Source: Nymphaea colorata
Lineage: Eukaryota > Streptophyta > Magnoliopsida > Nymphaeales > Nymphaeaceae
Reading direction: 5' to 3'
Assembly: GCF_008831285.2 (NCBI RefSeq)
Contig: NC_045149.1
Location: 16,208,578-16,272,577, forward strand
Length of the DNA: 64,000 nt
Each line of letters starts with the position of its first letter. The stretch's first letter is position 1. Positions 11,301 through 22,642 of this stretch are shown here, in pieces. The notes below the pieces were generated by a model, which worked only from the letters and a program-made list of their open reading frames with translations, had not been told where the DNA came from and did not search any database. The translations under genes were made by a program, and so were the position numbers.

Positions 11301-13536
11301 TCAAGGTCATTTCCTTGAAGTTGAATGTGATCTCGTCAAGCGCCTTGATCCACTGAACCCCAAGAATGATGTCTGTGCCACACTGAGCTAGAACAAAAAG
11401 GTCTACCCGAAAGTCCGTGTCCTGAATTCTGATACTGACGTCTTCACACACCTCGCGACAAGGAATACGGGCACCGTCCCCCACCATGACCTCAAAAGGA
11501 GGGTAAGCCTTGAGCTTATAACCTGAAGATATAGCTACCGGCCGACTAATGAAGTTGTGCGTCGCACCGATATCTACAAGGACCAGCACCCTTACGCCTC
11601 CAACTGTCCCTTCGATCCTCATAGAATTAGGCGTAGGGGGCCGAGAGATAGAGAAATACGCCTGTGGAACCAATGCCTGTCGGTCGGTGGGCTCTCCCTT
11701 GTCGGCGTCGACATGCTCGGGTGGAGCGTCCCCTCTAGGGCTATCGGCGGTCTCCTCATCCTCTAGCACGTGATACATCATGTTTGCCCGACACTTATGT
11801 CCTCTCACGTACTTCTCAGGACAATAGAAGCACATACCCTGTTTGATCCTCTCCTCACGCTCTTGTGGTGTGATGATTTTAACCCATGGAGGAAGTGGCT
11901 TGCGCGGGGAGCTGGCCGGCGAATATCGGTCGGGCGTGCGAGGCCTCGGCTGGGGTAGCCGTGAAGGTGAAAGCGAGGGCCGGCCTTGGCTAGGCGCGCC
12001 CAGGCTGGCTAGCCGATGGTACGCGGCCAGCCGGCGGATCTTCTCCTCAATCTTATTCGCCCTCTTATAACATTCTTTCAATCGTTGAGGGCGGTCCGTC
12101 ATCAATTCTAGCTTGATGTCCTCACCAGGGCCTCCAATAAAACTCGAAATAAGGGCTTCCTCGGGCCAAGCGTGCACCATGCTAGACAAATCCTCAAATC
12201 GGGCTTGGTAGTCCTTAACGGAACCCGTTTGATACAAAGCCTTGAGCTCAATCTCGTAGTCATGAAACGCGGACTCTCCAAAGCGATCAAGGACTTCTTG
12301 GACCAACTCTTCCCAATGAGGCTCGGGTAGCCCCCTATAGTTCCAATTGTACCACCTCATGGCCTCTCCTTCGAAGTGACATACGGCTATCGACACCCAT
12401 AGATCTCGTGGCACTTGCTGGCATAGAAAATATTGGTGGGTCTTGTAGGTCTACTCTTGTGCGTCTTGCCCACCAAACTTGGGAAAATCCAAACGCATCC
12501 ATGGTATGGCGCGAAACCGCTCTTCGCGCGGGTCATCCCTAAAGGGATTCAAGTTGACGCGCCCGTAGAGTGGCTGGCGTCGGTGACCGTGGTGAGGAGG
12601 AGCCTCCCGAGGTGAATCAAGTCCAGCAAACTCACCGGGGTAATCCTGCATTGGCTCGGGTGGAGCGCCCGGTCCGAATCGAGGAAGAAGCTCGTCGAAG
12701 GCCCTAACATTCTGCCGCCACCTCTCTGCCCGCGTTTGGCCGTGTCCCCTAAAGGCCCCTCTGCCCGCATGCTGTCCCAACCTTGGCGGCTGTCGCTCGG
12801 AAGGCATCTGATCGAATGGCCCGGGGTCCCGCTGGCCGAAATCCCCCCGTTCGAACGCTCTTGCCGGCATACCGCCGGTTTGATAGGCCTCATTACTCCT
12901 AGCGCTGGGTGACCTTCCCCTATCTTCTTTATCCGCGGGGGTGTCCGTGTTGGCCCAACTTTTGGGGTCGGGTGGAGTCAAGTGATGGCTCCCCTGGCTC
13001 TCGGCTGGCCACCCAAGAGAATAATCCCCTTGACGGTCTTGGGCTCGGGAAGGAGCGTGAGGCCCTCTTTGCCCCATATTCGGGTCCCTATGGGAGGGCT
13101 CCCCGAACTCGTAATGGCCTCGTCTCATCCCTCTTCCGTCGGGGTTAGGGTCGTCCCTAGCCCATTGGCTGGTGGCCTCCAAGTGATCGACCCTCTCTCG
13201 CACTTGCCGTAGGGCTGCTCCCATATCGGCTCCAAATCGGCTCATCATTTGGTTGATGTTATCTTGGAACATCATTCCAAATGTCTCAAATTGCTGGCTC
13301 AACTCAGATCTCAACACATTCAAGTCGGTGTTTGCAGTTCGGGAGGAGTACGTCTCTCCTCGTGGCTGTCGCTCGGCCGCGCCCTGCACGGTCGTTACGT
13401 CCTCATGCGCCTCGGTATCCTCGGCAACCATAGGCGCTTTATCTTTAGCGCCCTTAGCCATCGCGTAAAAATGGCTGCTCGCTGCCCGCTGTGGTCGACC
13501 GATCGCCCGCGCTACGCTGCCCTCCTCGGCTAGCAT
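7704..13536 (-). pseudogene. Chromovirus gag-pol, broken by in-frame stops and a frameshift
   Basis: One reading frame (13536 down to 8695) encodes gag with a coiled N-terminal region and a CX2CX7HXC knuckle (CFYCPEKYVRGHKC). It continues with protease (VDIGATHNFIS, where the usual DSG is DIG), reverse transcriptase ([18 protein letters not shown]), RNase H ([13 protein letters not shown]) and integrase (zinc finger ending CPICQ, then DRDSVFISDFW and HHPQTDGQT). In-frame stops sit at 12451-12453, 11224-11226, 10879-10881, 9892-9894 and 8695-8697. After a one-base T-run expansion at 8580-8585, the frame at 8576 continues with HVERLKPHHG and a chromodomain (EYLVEWDGREGGPTWEDA, about 8480-8370). 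That frame stays open into the 3' LTR as far as 7704. A downstream gag start at 13461 (MAKGAKDK) is also possible. This copy cannot make the full polyprotein. Confidence 0.93.
8329..8342 (-). other. Polypurine tract of the 10.7-kb chromovirus
   Basis: On the minus strand, AAGGGGGATGGATC directly abuts the TG of the 3' LTR, the position of the plus-strand primer in LTR retrotransposons. Confidence 0.85.
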
Positions 13537-16197
13537 CTCCCGCCTATCACGTGTGGCCGGGCCGGGATGGCCGACTACACCTCTCTGCTCGGCAGGTCGT
13601 CGGCCTGCCGCCCGTCCGCGCTATCACCGTCGCGCGTCGCCTGCGCCGCTGTCGCTGGCCGGAGTCGTCTCGCGGCCTGTCTACCGCGCCTAGGCCGGGT
13701 ATCGCCTACGACCGCTGCTGTTAGCTGCCTTCGTCCCTCGGCTCTACGGCTAAGCCCAGGTCGCCTCTCGTCTACGGCTGTCACTGCTCGGCCGGCGTCG
13801 ACCTGGTGTCCGACGTCGCTCGCGTGGCCTGCCGCGCTGCACTGCTCGGTTGTCGCTGGTGGCAGTCTGCCCCAAACTGCCCAGCTGGTCGTCCCCCTCA
13901 CTGTCACGGCTGGCTGGCGAAGTTCACTGCCTGACCACTGCCGGGAAATACAGAGATGCTGCTCCTAACTCACAAGGATGGCTCGTACAAGTGTTTCCCG
14001 GCTTGTCAAAGCCCTAGCTAGCCCGGAGGAGTACAAAACCCAGCCCAACCTCACAACAAGGACTCTCAAGAGTTTGGTGGCTTTAATATTACAAATGCGT
14101 TCGATACATGGATTTAAATCTCTCCCAACTCACTCAACAATCCATGCCTAGAACGTACAAACCACACCCTTCGCGCCCTTGGGTAAGTCCTCCCACTGCC
14201 GGGCTGTGTCCCGTGCAAGGTGCACAAGGAGGAGCCCAAGTCAGGGGTGCCGGTGACAGGGGTAAAAGCAAATACAACCACCCTCGCAACTATAGGGTGA
14301 GGCGAAAGGAACCTGGCCATGGGGGCTAAAACCGGCAGCCGTGCTGCACCCCCGTATTCAGCAGCCTTGCTCCTTCGATGGGTGGCGCCTCCAAGCAATG
14401 CAGCCGAGTGTAGCTCCTTGTCTAGCAATTGGAGCAACAGTAGTCACTGAAAAGTACAGCAGCAACAGAAAATGGGAGAAGGGGATGCACGTCACCGTGA
14501 ATAAAGAAAACCCCTAAGTGCAGTCGTGTAGGGGGAAGCAATCGCTGGAATGGCGCCAGCGAACGGCCTTCCTTCTCCCACGTCCAGCCCAGTCAAGTGC
14601 TAGCTGGACCTCCTCCTCAGCTACGGTGTGTGGTCCTCGGAATCAGGCCGTCGAGGTTGTGTAGCTCCTTGGTCGCGCAGCTCAGTCCAATAAAAGAAGA
14701 CAAGCACAATCAAAGACAGTTCATGAGTACGAGCATGTAAGGAAAGTGCTTGGAAATGTCACCAGATGCACGAATAAACCCCAGGAGAAGATGTAGATGG
14801 GGTGTGGCAGTCGCCGGAAGCGCCGGCGGACGCGTATTCTCCTTGAAAATCTGGTGAGTCTGAAAACAGGTTAAAGCTGGCGTCAGGGACCTTCGTCGCT
14901 TCAAAAATCTATATCTCATTGTTCCGGAGTCCAAAAATCACGAAAATGGTGCCTAAGTTTTCTTAAGATCCGTAGCTTTCCAACGCCACCAAAAGCATCG
15001 GCATCCGATCAATACAGAAAAATTCGGAGTAGATCAAAGTGACGCCTCAGACGGTGGTCGCTGGCAGGTTCAGGCTGTGTATCAGTCAGGAAAAGTCACC
15101 CCGGATCAACCTTGCATCCAAATGAGCTGAAATTTGGCTGCCAAATAGTAGACAAATAGCCGGTTCCAACGCACCTAAGATCTCAGAAATCCGATTCCTG
15201 AGCAGGCTGCACCGTTCGCTGCAAGTTGGTGTACATTCTGAAAAAACAGAAGACTGATAACGCTGGATCTGCCTTGAGCAGTGTCCTGGTAGGCGGACAC
15301 GTGCGACGAGAGTGAAGACACGTCGGACACGCTAGCGCCCCTTTGTTTTCTGGCAGGATTCATGTGATGCGAGACACCGTGTCCTCGAGGTCGGAGGTGG
15401 TACGGGATTCGAGGCGGGACACGGTCGAGTTGTGATGGAAGACTCGACGGGACTCGCGTGTCACTGTGATCCGCTCCTGATTCCGACACGTCACACGGAC
15501 ACGCTGCCGGGGACCGAAGAACATGGCGAATCTCGATGGAATATTTCGCCGAGATTCGTCGATTTCGCCGAAATTTATCGCGATCACTGGAAAATGCAGA
15601 AAACAGTCGGAAATGTTCAAAAGCTTATTCCAGAGTCAATTCTTAACCAAAATCGACGATTCAAAGCCCAATCTGCTCGGAATTTAGTCTAGAATGCTCG
15701 TGTATGCTCATCAACACAGATTAAACAACGAATCAACCGAAATCAAGGACGGAACAGAAGGATGTCTCCGGAAAGAGGAAAAACAGGAAAAACGGATTCA
15801 AATGCAGGAGAAATCTACGGTTAATCTGCAGAAATTCATGGGGATTGCACTAACCATTTAAAGACCAACCAATTCGGGGTTGATCGGCCGCTGGAGAACA
15901 AGAAATCCGCCTTCAATCGACTGAAATCTGTCGAAGTTCGCCGGCGAGCCTAAAAACGCCTGAAAAACCAGTCCGCCTTCAAAATTCGATATCTCCGTCC
16001 ACAATGCTCAAAAAATCGCCCAAAAATTCCACAACACTCCCAAGATATATACGAAGAAGTTGGGTAAGTGCTCGACAGAGGAATCTCGCCCAGAAATTAG
16101 CGCCGTCAATCTGAACAGACCCCTACGCTCCGTTTTCTCTTCTCAGGCGAACAGCAACAAAACCCTTCAAAAATCCGACTCCTCAATCCGTGCGACG
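13537..16197 (-). other. Long untranslated leader of the chromovirus
   Basis: About 2.66 kb between the primer-binding site and gag contains no frame I recognise. Composition shifts along it: GC-rich near gag (13540-13960), mixed in the middle, more AT-rich at 15500-16150. It may be a genuinely long packaging leader, or it may hold captured or nested sequence, but I saw no second pair of terminal repeats. Confidence 0.6.
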
Positions 16198-16209
16198 GCT
16201 CTGATACCA
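16198..16209 (-). other. Primer-binding site for initiator tRNA-Met
   Basis: The minus strand reads TGGTATCAGAGC three bases after the end of the 5' LTR. This matches the 3' end of plant initiator tRNA-Met, the usual primer for Ty3/gypsy elements. Confidence 0.95.
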
Positions 16210-16212
16210 ACT

Positions 16213-17618
16213 TGTTGCGACCCAAAGCCGAGAGGGATGCCGTAGGCAGCCGTTCGTGATCGCTGATCGCCAAGATCTCGCACGGGAGAGGAGTTCTCCA
16301 ATGTAACAGTAACCTGTCCACGGTGAAGGGGAAACGCAGGGAGAAATGGAACCGGCAGGGAGGCTTTCGGATGATCGAGCGATGGATTTGGCGTCGGATG
16401 GATGGAAGGGATCGACGGGATGCGTGTGGGTGGCTTCCGGATGGAGTCTCCTTCGCTGGAATGGGCGTCAGTCGATGGAGATCACCAGCTCGGCGGCCAT
16501 GGCTGCTGGAAATGGAGAAGAACAGGGAGAGGAAGAAGATGATGAAAATGGCAATCTCATTGATGAAGAAGATAGAGATCCAAGGGGGCTGCCGCCGGAA
16601 AGAACATCCGGCGACCTTCTGGGCAAAGCTTCCAGGAATCTGCCCTCTTGGGAATCCTCTTCTTGCACAAACTCTCAACAATGGCTTCCTCCCCTTGTAT
16701 AGAGGAGGAAGACGATGGCCTCCCACGCTCGGGTGGGAGGTGGCCGACCAAACCGTCCCGGTTCGACATCCTTGTCGAACCGGGTCGGGGGCGGTGACTC
16801 GCCCGGGTCCTCAAAGACCCGGGTCCAAAACTGAGACGATAAGAAATGCGGGTCCGGACCCCAGTCCGGATCCCCCAAAAAAAATCTGTGCCCGGATCCA
16901 TTAGACTACGCATGGATCCGGGTCTACAAAAATGACGGGCCGACCCGCCTCACAACTCCGGATCCGTGTCCGGTTATTCCCAACGTGTCCCCTCTATACA
17001 GTGTCTCGCCTATAGCGTGGTGTCAGGCGTCACAAGGTGGGCGTGTCCCGTCAAAGGGACCCGTCAAAGGGACACACGTGTCCCACTGAGCTCTCTCTGG
17101 CCGCCTGTCTGCCTATCTCGGCCTGGCCCTCTCGGCCGGGCGCTGCTGCGCCCGCTCGTCCGCCTGTGGCTGTGCTGCCTGGTGTGTCGCCCACGGGCCC
17201 GCCGGGCGCTCTGGCGTCGCTCGGCGGTGGTTGTGGGTTGACTGGGCAGTAGCCAGCGCCGCTGCCGCCTGCCTCGTCTGCCTCTGGCCGCTGCTCGGCC
17301 GGATACTGCTCGGCGGTCTCGCCATCCTCGGCACCCCATGTCCGCTCCCCTGCCCGGGCAATGGTGGCCAAGCCTCCCGGCGCGTCCTGCCCTGTCTTCC
17401 GCGTCCTCTGCCAGGCCGCGGGACTAGCTTCCCGCGGCTGCTCATGAGCGACGTCAAGCTCTCCGACACAAACTGTAACCTCCCTCTGAGCTGACTCGGG
17501 GTCTCTACCTCATCCTCCTGGCGCGTGGCCTGCTCCGCCTGTGGGCTGCGCACGGCTCGGCGCCCTGGCGTGGCCGGCTGTGGCCCTCTTCGTGGACGCC
17601 GAGGGATGGCCCGTATCA
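16213..17618 (-). repeat. 5' LTR of the 10.7-kb chromovirus
   Basis: Homologous to 6910-8328 over its length, with TG and CA ends on the minus strand. The target duplication CATGG follows at 17619-17623. It carries a 17-bp segment (about 16769-16785) missing from the partner and lacks the partner's extra GC-rich segment. Confidence 0.95.
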
Positions 17619-17623
17619 CATGG

Positions 17624-19792
17624 AAACTCGAATCACCCCGTCAAAGTCCGATATCTCGTTTAACTTCGCCTTCCGTTTTGATTTATGTATAAAGTTTGTA
17701 AACATTTGAACAAACGGTTTAACTTATTACAAATCGTTCAATTTTTCATAAGAAAACCAATGACAATCTAACTTTCGATAGATAATATCGTGTGAATAAT
17801 GGTTAATTAAGTGGGTAGTCAAATCGCTCTACATTGTTTTCATATTCATTCAATCTTATGAGCACTATAAATAATTCATCAAACACATATACTAAGTAAA
17901 TATATTGGCTATACATATTTCTCATTAATTCAAATGAAAATTTACGATGCATTACATGTGAAGTTACTACACATAATATTTTGTAAACCTTCGATTAAGT
18001 TGATCAAATTGCTTATAATAAATTTACTATATTTTTATGTTTTTTCTGTTGACGTATGTACTTATAATAAAGTAAATGTAAAGGCTTATATATGTTCATT
18101 AAGAGTTATCGGCATAAAATGTAATCTGAACCTTGAGTTGCCGTAATAAGAAGAGTAAAATTATTTAGTGACTTATTGGGATACAACAAATTCTCAGAAT
18201 TCAAACACCTAAATAGATAATATCACGCCCGTTGAGGACTGGTTTTTAAGAGTCCCTAGAGGTTCTGATGAAGCTTGTAGACATAATGCAAGAACTAAAT
18301 GTATATATCCTTGAGATTGGCTTACTAGACATATTCAAGCAAGACATCACTTACGAATGCATTATAATGGCCACATGTAATGCATAGCATGTAGAACAAG
18401 AAAGTGAATAGTTGTGGGTTTGACGACCGTCGGCCTAAATGTCTCACAAAATCAACTATGGCTTATTGCAAGGAGCCCTTGACAATTATGAGTTGAGCCT
18501 GATATTGAATCCTACCTCTCATAGTAGGCTCTAGACAACGTTTGGCTGTGGGTGTTCGGCTCTTTTGGGGAAGAGCTCCCTAGGTGGGTATGGGGCGTTG
18601 GTGGCATTTAGTGAAAGGGCTTTCGGTGGGTTAGTGCTTTCAACCATTAGAAACTACATGTTAGCCGCACGGTGGCCAGCTTTTATGTGACCTTGACTCA
18701 TGGTTAATAATTCTTGTAGTGGCTATAAGGCCTTCAAAGGCCCAAATCGATCTTCACAGTGAGAATATTGTGCCAGCATAGCTAGGTCATCCTAACTAGG
18801 TAAACTGTTGCACTTTCTAACAAGGGTTGAGTGTCTTATGTAGCAATAGGACGGGTGGCCTTCTCTTGTTTTAGCTGACCTTCCAAGGCCGATATCTATG
18901 GGATTGGTCTTGGGTGCATCTCTCAAGATCATTCTTGGAAGTCTTTCATGGTTTTCTTGTTTATAGTGTGGTTTTGGCCAACAATCAGGAGCAAGATTAC
19001 TACGTTTCGTTCTCAGGTTGTGACAGAGATCCTCTCCTTAAGGGTACAACTTGCATGTAACGGATAAAATTGACCCATGCGGTAGGCATATCAGATCCTA
19101 CTTCTGATCTTCTCTTGGTGGTTGGGCTAAGTCACTACCATTAAGCAGATGGCCAAGATTCAAAGGTTGAATGCGACAGACATTTAATATATCCATCCAT
19201 CTTATGTTTTTTATGTGTATGGTTTTCATGTAAGTGTTTGATTATGGGTAAAATATGTTTCGTTATGCTTTGTAAAAAAGGAAATTATCTTGATAAATGA
19301 AGAGGTTTGTGGGAAGGGTTTGTGTACTTTATATTTGCTAATTGAGTTAGGAATTCATGTCTCGATGGATTTGATTGGATTAGTTCATCTCACTTCTTTG
19401 GGTGATCTAGCAAAACAAGTATAATCCTATTGGGGGTGTGTCAATTTGGTAACGAGCATTCTCATGTTAATCATCATGTACTATGCCGCAGAGTGCTAAG
19501 AAAATCAATAAGTGTTATGGATACGCCAGCTAATGGCATGAATGAATTGAAATGGAGATGTGTGAGTTGAAGGACGCTAGGGTGACCTTCATGTGTCAAA
19601 TGTATGAGAACGAAAGTGTCACAAAAGGACAATTTGAGAACTAAAATGTGAAATTCATAGAGCTTTATGCTCAATGCAGGATGAAATCCTCAACCCCATG
19701 ACAACAAGACTCAAGTTCTCATCATGGGTGCTTCCAAATTGACCCTCATATGACCTATGTGCGAATGTAAGATGAGGATGAGAATCACCTAA
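17624..19792. other. AT-rich intergenic DNA, no gene recognised
   Basis: 17624-18200 is strongly AT-rich with no coding feature. 18200-19790 has a more balanced, TE-like composition with no long frame and no motif I can name. It may be the decayed 5' part (LTR and leader) of the gypsy relic that follows, but I could not find paired repeats. Confidence 0.4.
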
Positions 19793-20935
19793 CTTTTCCA
19801 AGATTAAATATAGATCTTCCCAAGCTTGATGGGTCTAAGGCACAAGAATGTAAACTATAAAAACTCCAATTTTATAAATGACAATATATTCATGAGAAGC
19901 AGTTCATACTCTTAGTTATTCTTCATTTAAAGGAAGAACTCATGAAGTGATTAGAGTTGGTGTGACCACACGAGGGGAACCATGTCGACATGCAAGGGGA
20001 GAAATCTCCTGATTTGGTACTAAGTTTTTACATACTAATTTTACTTACTGTGATGTTAATTGTGCTGAAGAACCTACCCCAAAACATTATTATCCCATGG
20101 TACTTTAGCAAGTTCGACTTGATCTCTATGTAATGAATTAACCTACACAGGCCGTGATATATAGGCACCTTGACTGATGGTCTAAGAGAGGAGGATATTT
20201 GCATTGAGCTTCTACCTCACAACCTTCCCCTCTTGCGAGAATGTTTTAAACTAGCAAGAATATGAAGAAGAAGAAAAAGAAGGTTAAGTGCCCTAAAGAA
20301 ACCTTCAAGATCAAGAGGGATCTCTCATTTCGAGAAGAAAGGAGAAAGGAAACCTAAGTCTAAGCACAGTCAGTCTGAATAGGTGAAGGTAGAAGTTTCC
20401 TTAGAGTTGAAATGCTTGATGAACCACGAGTTACCAATAAATAGAAATCAAGACGACATGACAAAGCCAATACCAACAATAAAGCCAGCCCTTGTAGGGC
20501 CTATAGATATGACCACATTTAGAAATTTAAGAGTTGAAGTTGCTGGAAAAAATATTGGATTGAGGCATCACCAACCTCACCTCAAGTCCTTTTTTCTCCT
20601 CAGGACATGAGAACTATGGCACATGGAATTTTGTATAGGGCACTCATAGACATCACTGTAAAGGACAAATACCCATGCCAATAATGGATAGGTTGGTTGA
20701 CAAACTATACGGGTGGAGCGTCTACATCAAATAATAGTCTTCAAGACATCGCATGATGGACACTAAGAATTCCTCCCAATGTCATTTGATTTGATTGATG
20801 TGCAAACCACATTTAATCATATGACAATGTTTTTCGTGCTACTTACAGTGCTTGATGTTATTCTTTTATGACATACTGGCCTACAGCAACACTGTAGATG
20901 AACATATCCTTGTGAGAACCGTGTTAGGTGAAGCA
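19793..20935 (+). pseudogene. Highly decayed Ty3/gypsy gag-pol relic
   Basis: Several short stretches can be recognised when frames are changed. At about 19795-19850 a gag-like FPRLNIDLPKLDGSKAQE occurs. At about 20640-20900 a degraded reverse transcriptase has KDKYPMPIMDRLVDKL, VFKTSHDGH and an MSF-D-L-ID-V-QTTF stretch matching the usual MPFGLTNAPSTF. Stops and frameshifts interrupt every domain. No LTRs were located. It lies downstream of the GRIK gene and is clearly older than the two chromoviruses. Confidence 0.6.
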
Positions 20936-22642
20936 CCACCTCTTTGCTAAAGTATCTCCAAAGCAACTTTGAAGGGCAAGGGGATTGAGTAGTAGTGATA
21001 GGTAGATTGCGTAGACTTTAATAAGCTAAACGCGTGAGCCATCCTCAAGGACCCAAAAACCTTGGTTCCATAAGATTTGATCCAGGGTTCTTATATGCGG
21101 ATACATCGGCGAACCTCCCATCCAACAAATTTGAAAGACGCTTGAGAGGCAAATGATGCTTGCCGTATGTTTGCGTTGCTAGATATTGAGTTTGGAATAC
21201 AAACGAATCATTGCGGTGAGAATTGCAATCTCCAATAACATGGCAATTTAATTTCCCATAAACAAAGTCCAAGCCTCACAGGTCAAGTTACTCTCAACAT
21301 ATGAAAGAAAAGTGGGGCTAGGTTTGTATTGCACATCGCCTCAAGTATTTGTATTGCCACAACTCTTAGGAGCTGTTGGGTTACAGCCTAAAACAGGGTT
21401 TTGAAGGTAAAACCCCATGGTTCTAGGCCACTTTGGGTGATATCAAAACTGAGTTAGTCAAAAACTCAAGTTTGACAAAACTCATTGTTCACCCTGGAAA
21501 ATAAAACCTGCCCCCGCCCACGGTTTTCAGATCAAATTGGACTTTGCCCTCCCAGCAAAGCTTTTATCTTGTCACCCAAACACACAGTTTTTAAAAAACT
21601 ATTTTAAAAAAAAACATTTTTCACAAAATCTGATTTTAACAAAACACCCTTTTTTGAGGTGCGATCCAAATTCTACCTTCTTAAATCGGAGAGAGCACTC
21701 CCATAGTTTTAGCCAATCCACCATCTCCACGAATACGCTCAACAAGATTAACCAAGCTCGAAGTGTAATCCAAACCCCATAACCAACGGTTCCCTAAAGT
21801 GGATTAGCCTTCTACAAAGTCAAGCCCTACTACTAGCCAAAGATTCAACCGTGATCTCCAATTTAATGCTTCGCCATAGTGTTCTATCGTAAGCCCTGAC
21901 TATTGGATTCAAGAGACTGACAAAGCAGTTGAGAACTACGGAAATGCTATGAAGCAGGCCGTCACGATCATGGAAAATGTTCATATGTATATGTATTAGA
22001 GCGTGTTTCTCCTTATGCACGGTAAGCAGCTGATAGCTATCGGCGGCATTTGCTTGAAGGGAAAAAAAAAAAAAACGGCGGCTACGCCTCCTAACGTGTT
22101 AAGGAGAAGGGAGAGGCGTTGGACTCCCTCATTGTTGGCGGCCTTCGGGCAGCCTCCCTCGCCGGGGTACGGCCTGCCCGCAGCCAGGGGGAGGCCCGAC
22201 GCCTCCTCCTTTCTCTTTTGATCACATGAGGAACGGGGACGGTTTGGGCCTGCCCGTCACCGCCATCGGCCTCCTGCCGGCCTCCCCTCACTGGCGGTCA
22301 GTCCGCTGGCGGAAGGCCGATGGAGGCGAGGAGCAGGCCTGACACCACCCCCTTGTTTGGTGCAAGGCAATCCGCACCCTCCCCATCGCCGACCGATTTT
22401 TTTGCGTGAGGCACAAATTCTTTGCATATAAAGGAAAAGTTATTCGATTGACCATATATAAGTAGTTGCATTCCACTTTATCAAACTCATCATTAGATTT
22501 TTTTTTAAAAAAAAAAGGTGCAAAAGATACATTGGGAAAACAGCATGTTAATAATTCATCATTTTCTGTTCCGGGTCTTATACGCATAGTGTCCGACCAC
22601 ATACCAAATTGTACATAAGACATACAAAGCATTTGGTCACAA
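20936..22642. other. Intergenic DNA downstream of GRIK with a GC-rich patch
   Basis: 20936-22060 shows no recognisable gene. A run of 14 A precedes a GC-rich patch (about 22075-22395) rich in GGCGG/CCGCC words and unlike its AT-rich surroundings. The segment next to 22643 should include the 3' UTR of the minus-strand kinase gene. Confidence 0.4.

Larger units (their letters stand above)
6910..17618 (-). mobile_element. Full-length Ty3/gypsy chromovirus, 10.7 kb, minus strand
   Basis: The element is bounded by LTRs of 1419 bp (6910-8328) and 1406 bp (16213-17618) with TG/CA ends and by CATGG target duplications. Orientation is set by the tRNA-iMet primer-binding site at 16198-16209, the polypurine tract at 8329-8342, and the gag-protease-RT-RNaseH-integrase-chromodomain order on the minus strand. 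The coding part (13536 to about 8580) is one frame interrupted by stops. A 2.6-kb untranslated leader separates the primer site from gag. LTR mismatches counted by eye over the first 570 bp are about 2-3 per 100, plus several short indels, so the insertion looks fairly recent. The clade within chromoviruses is not settled; its size, long leader and long GC-rich LTRs do not fit a compact Reina element. Confidence 0.95.
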
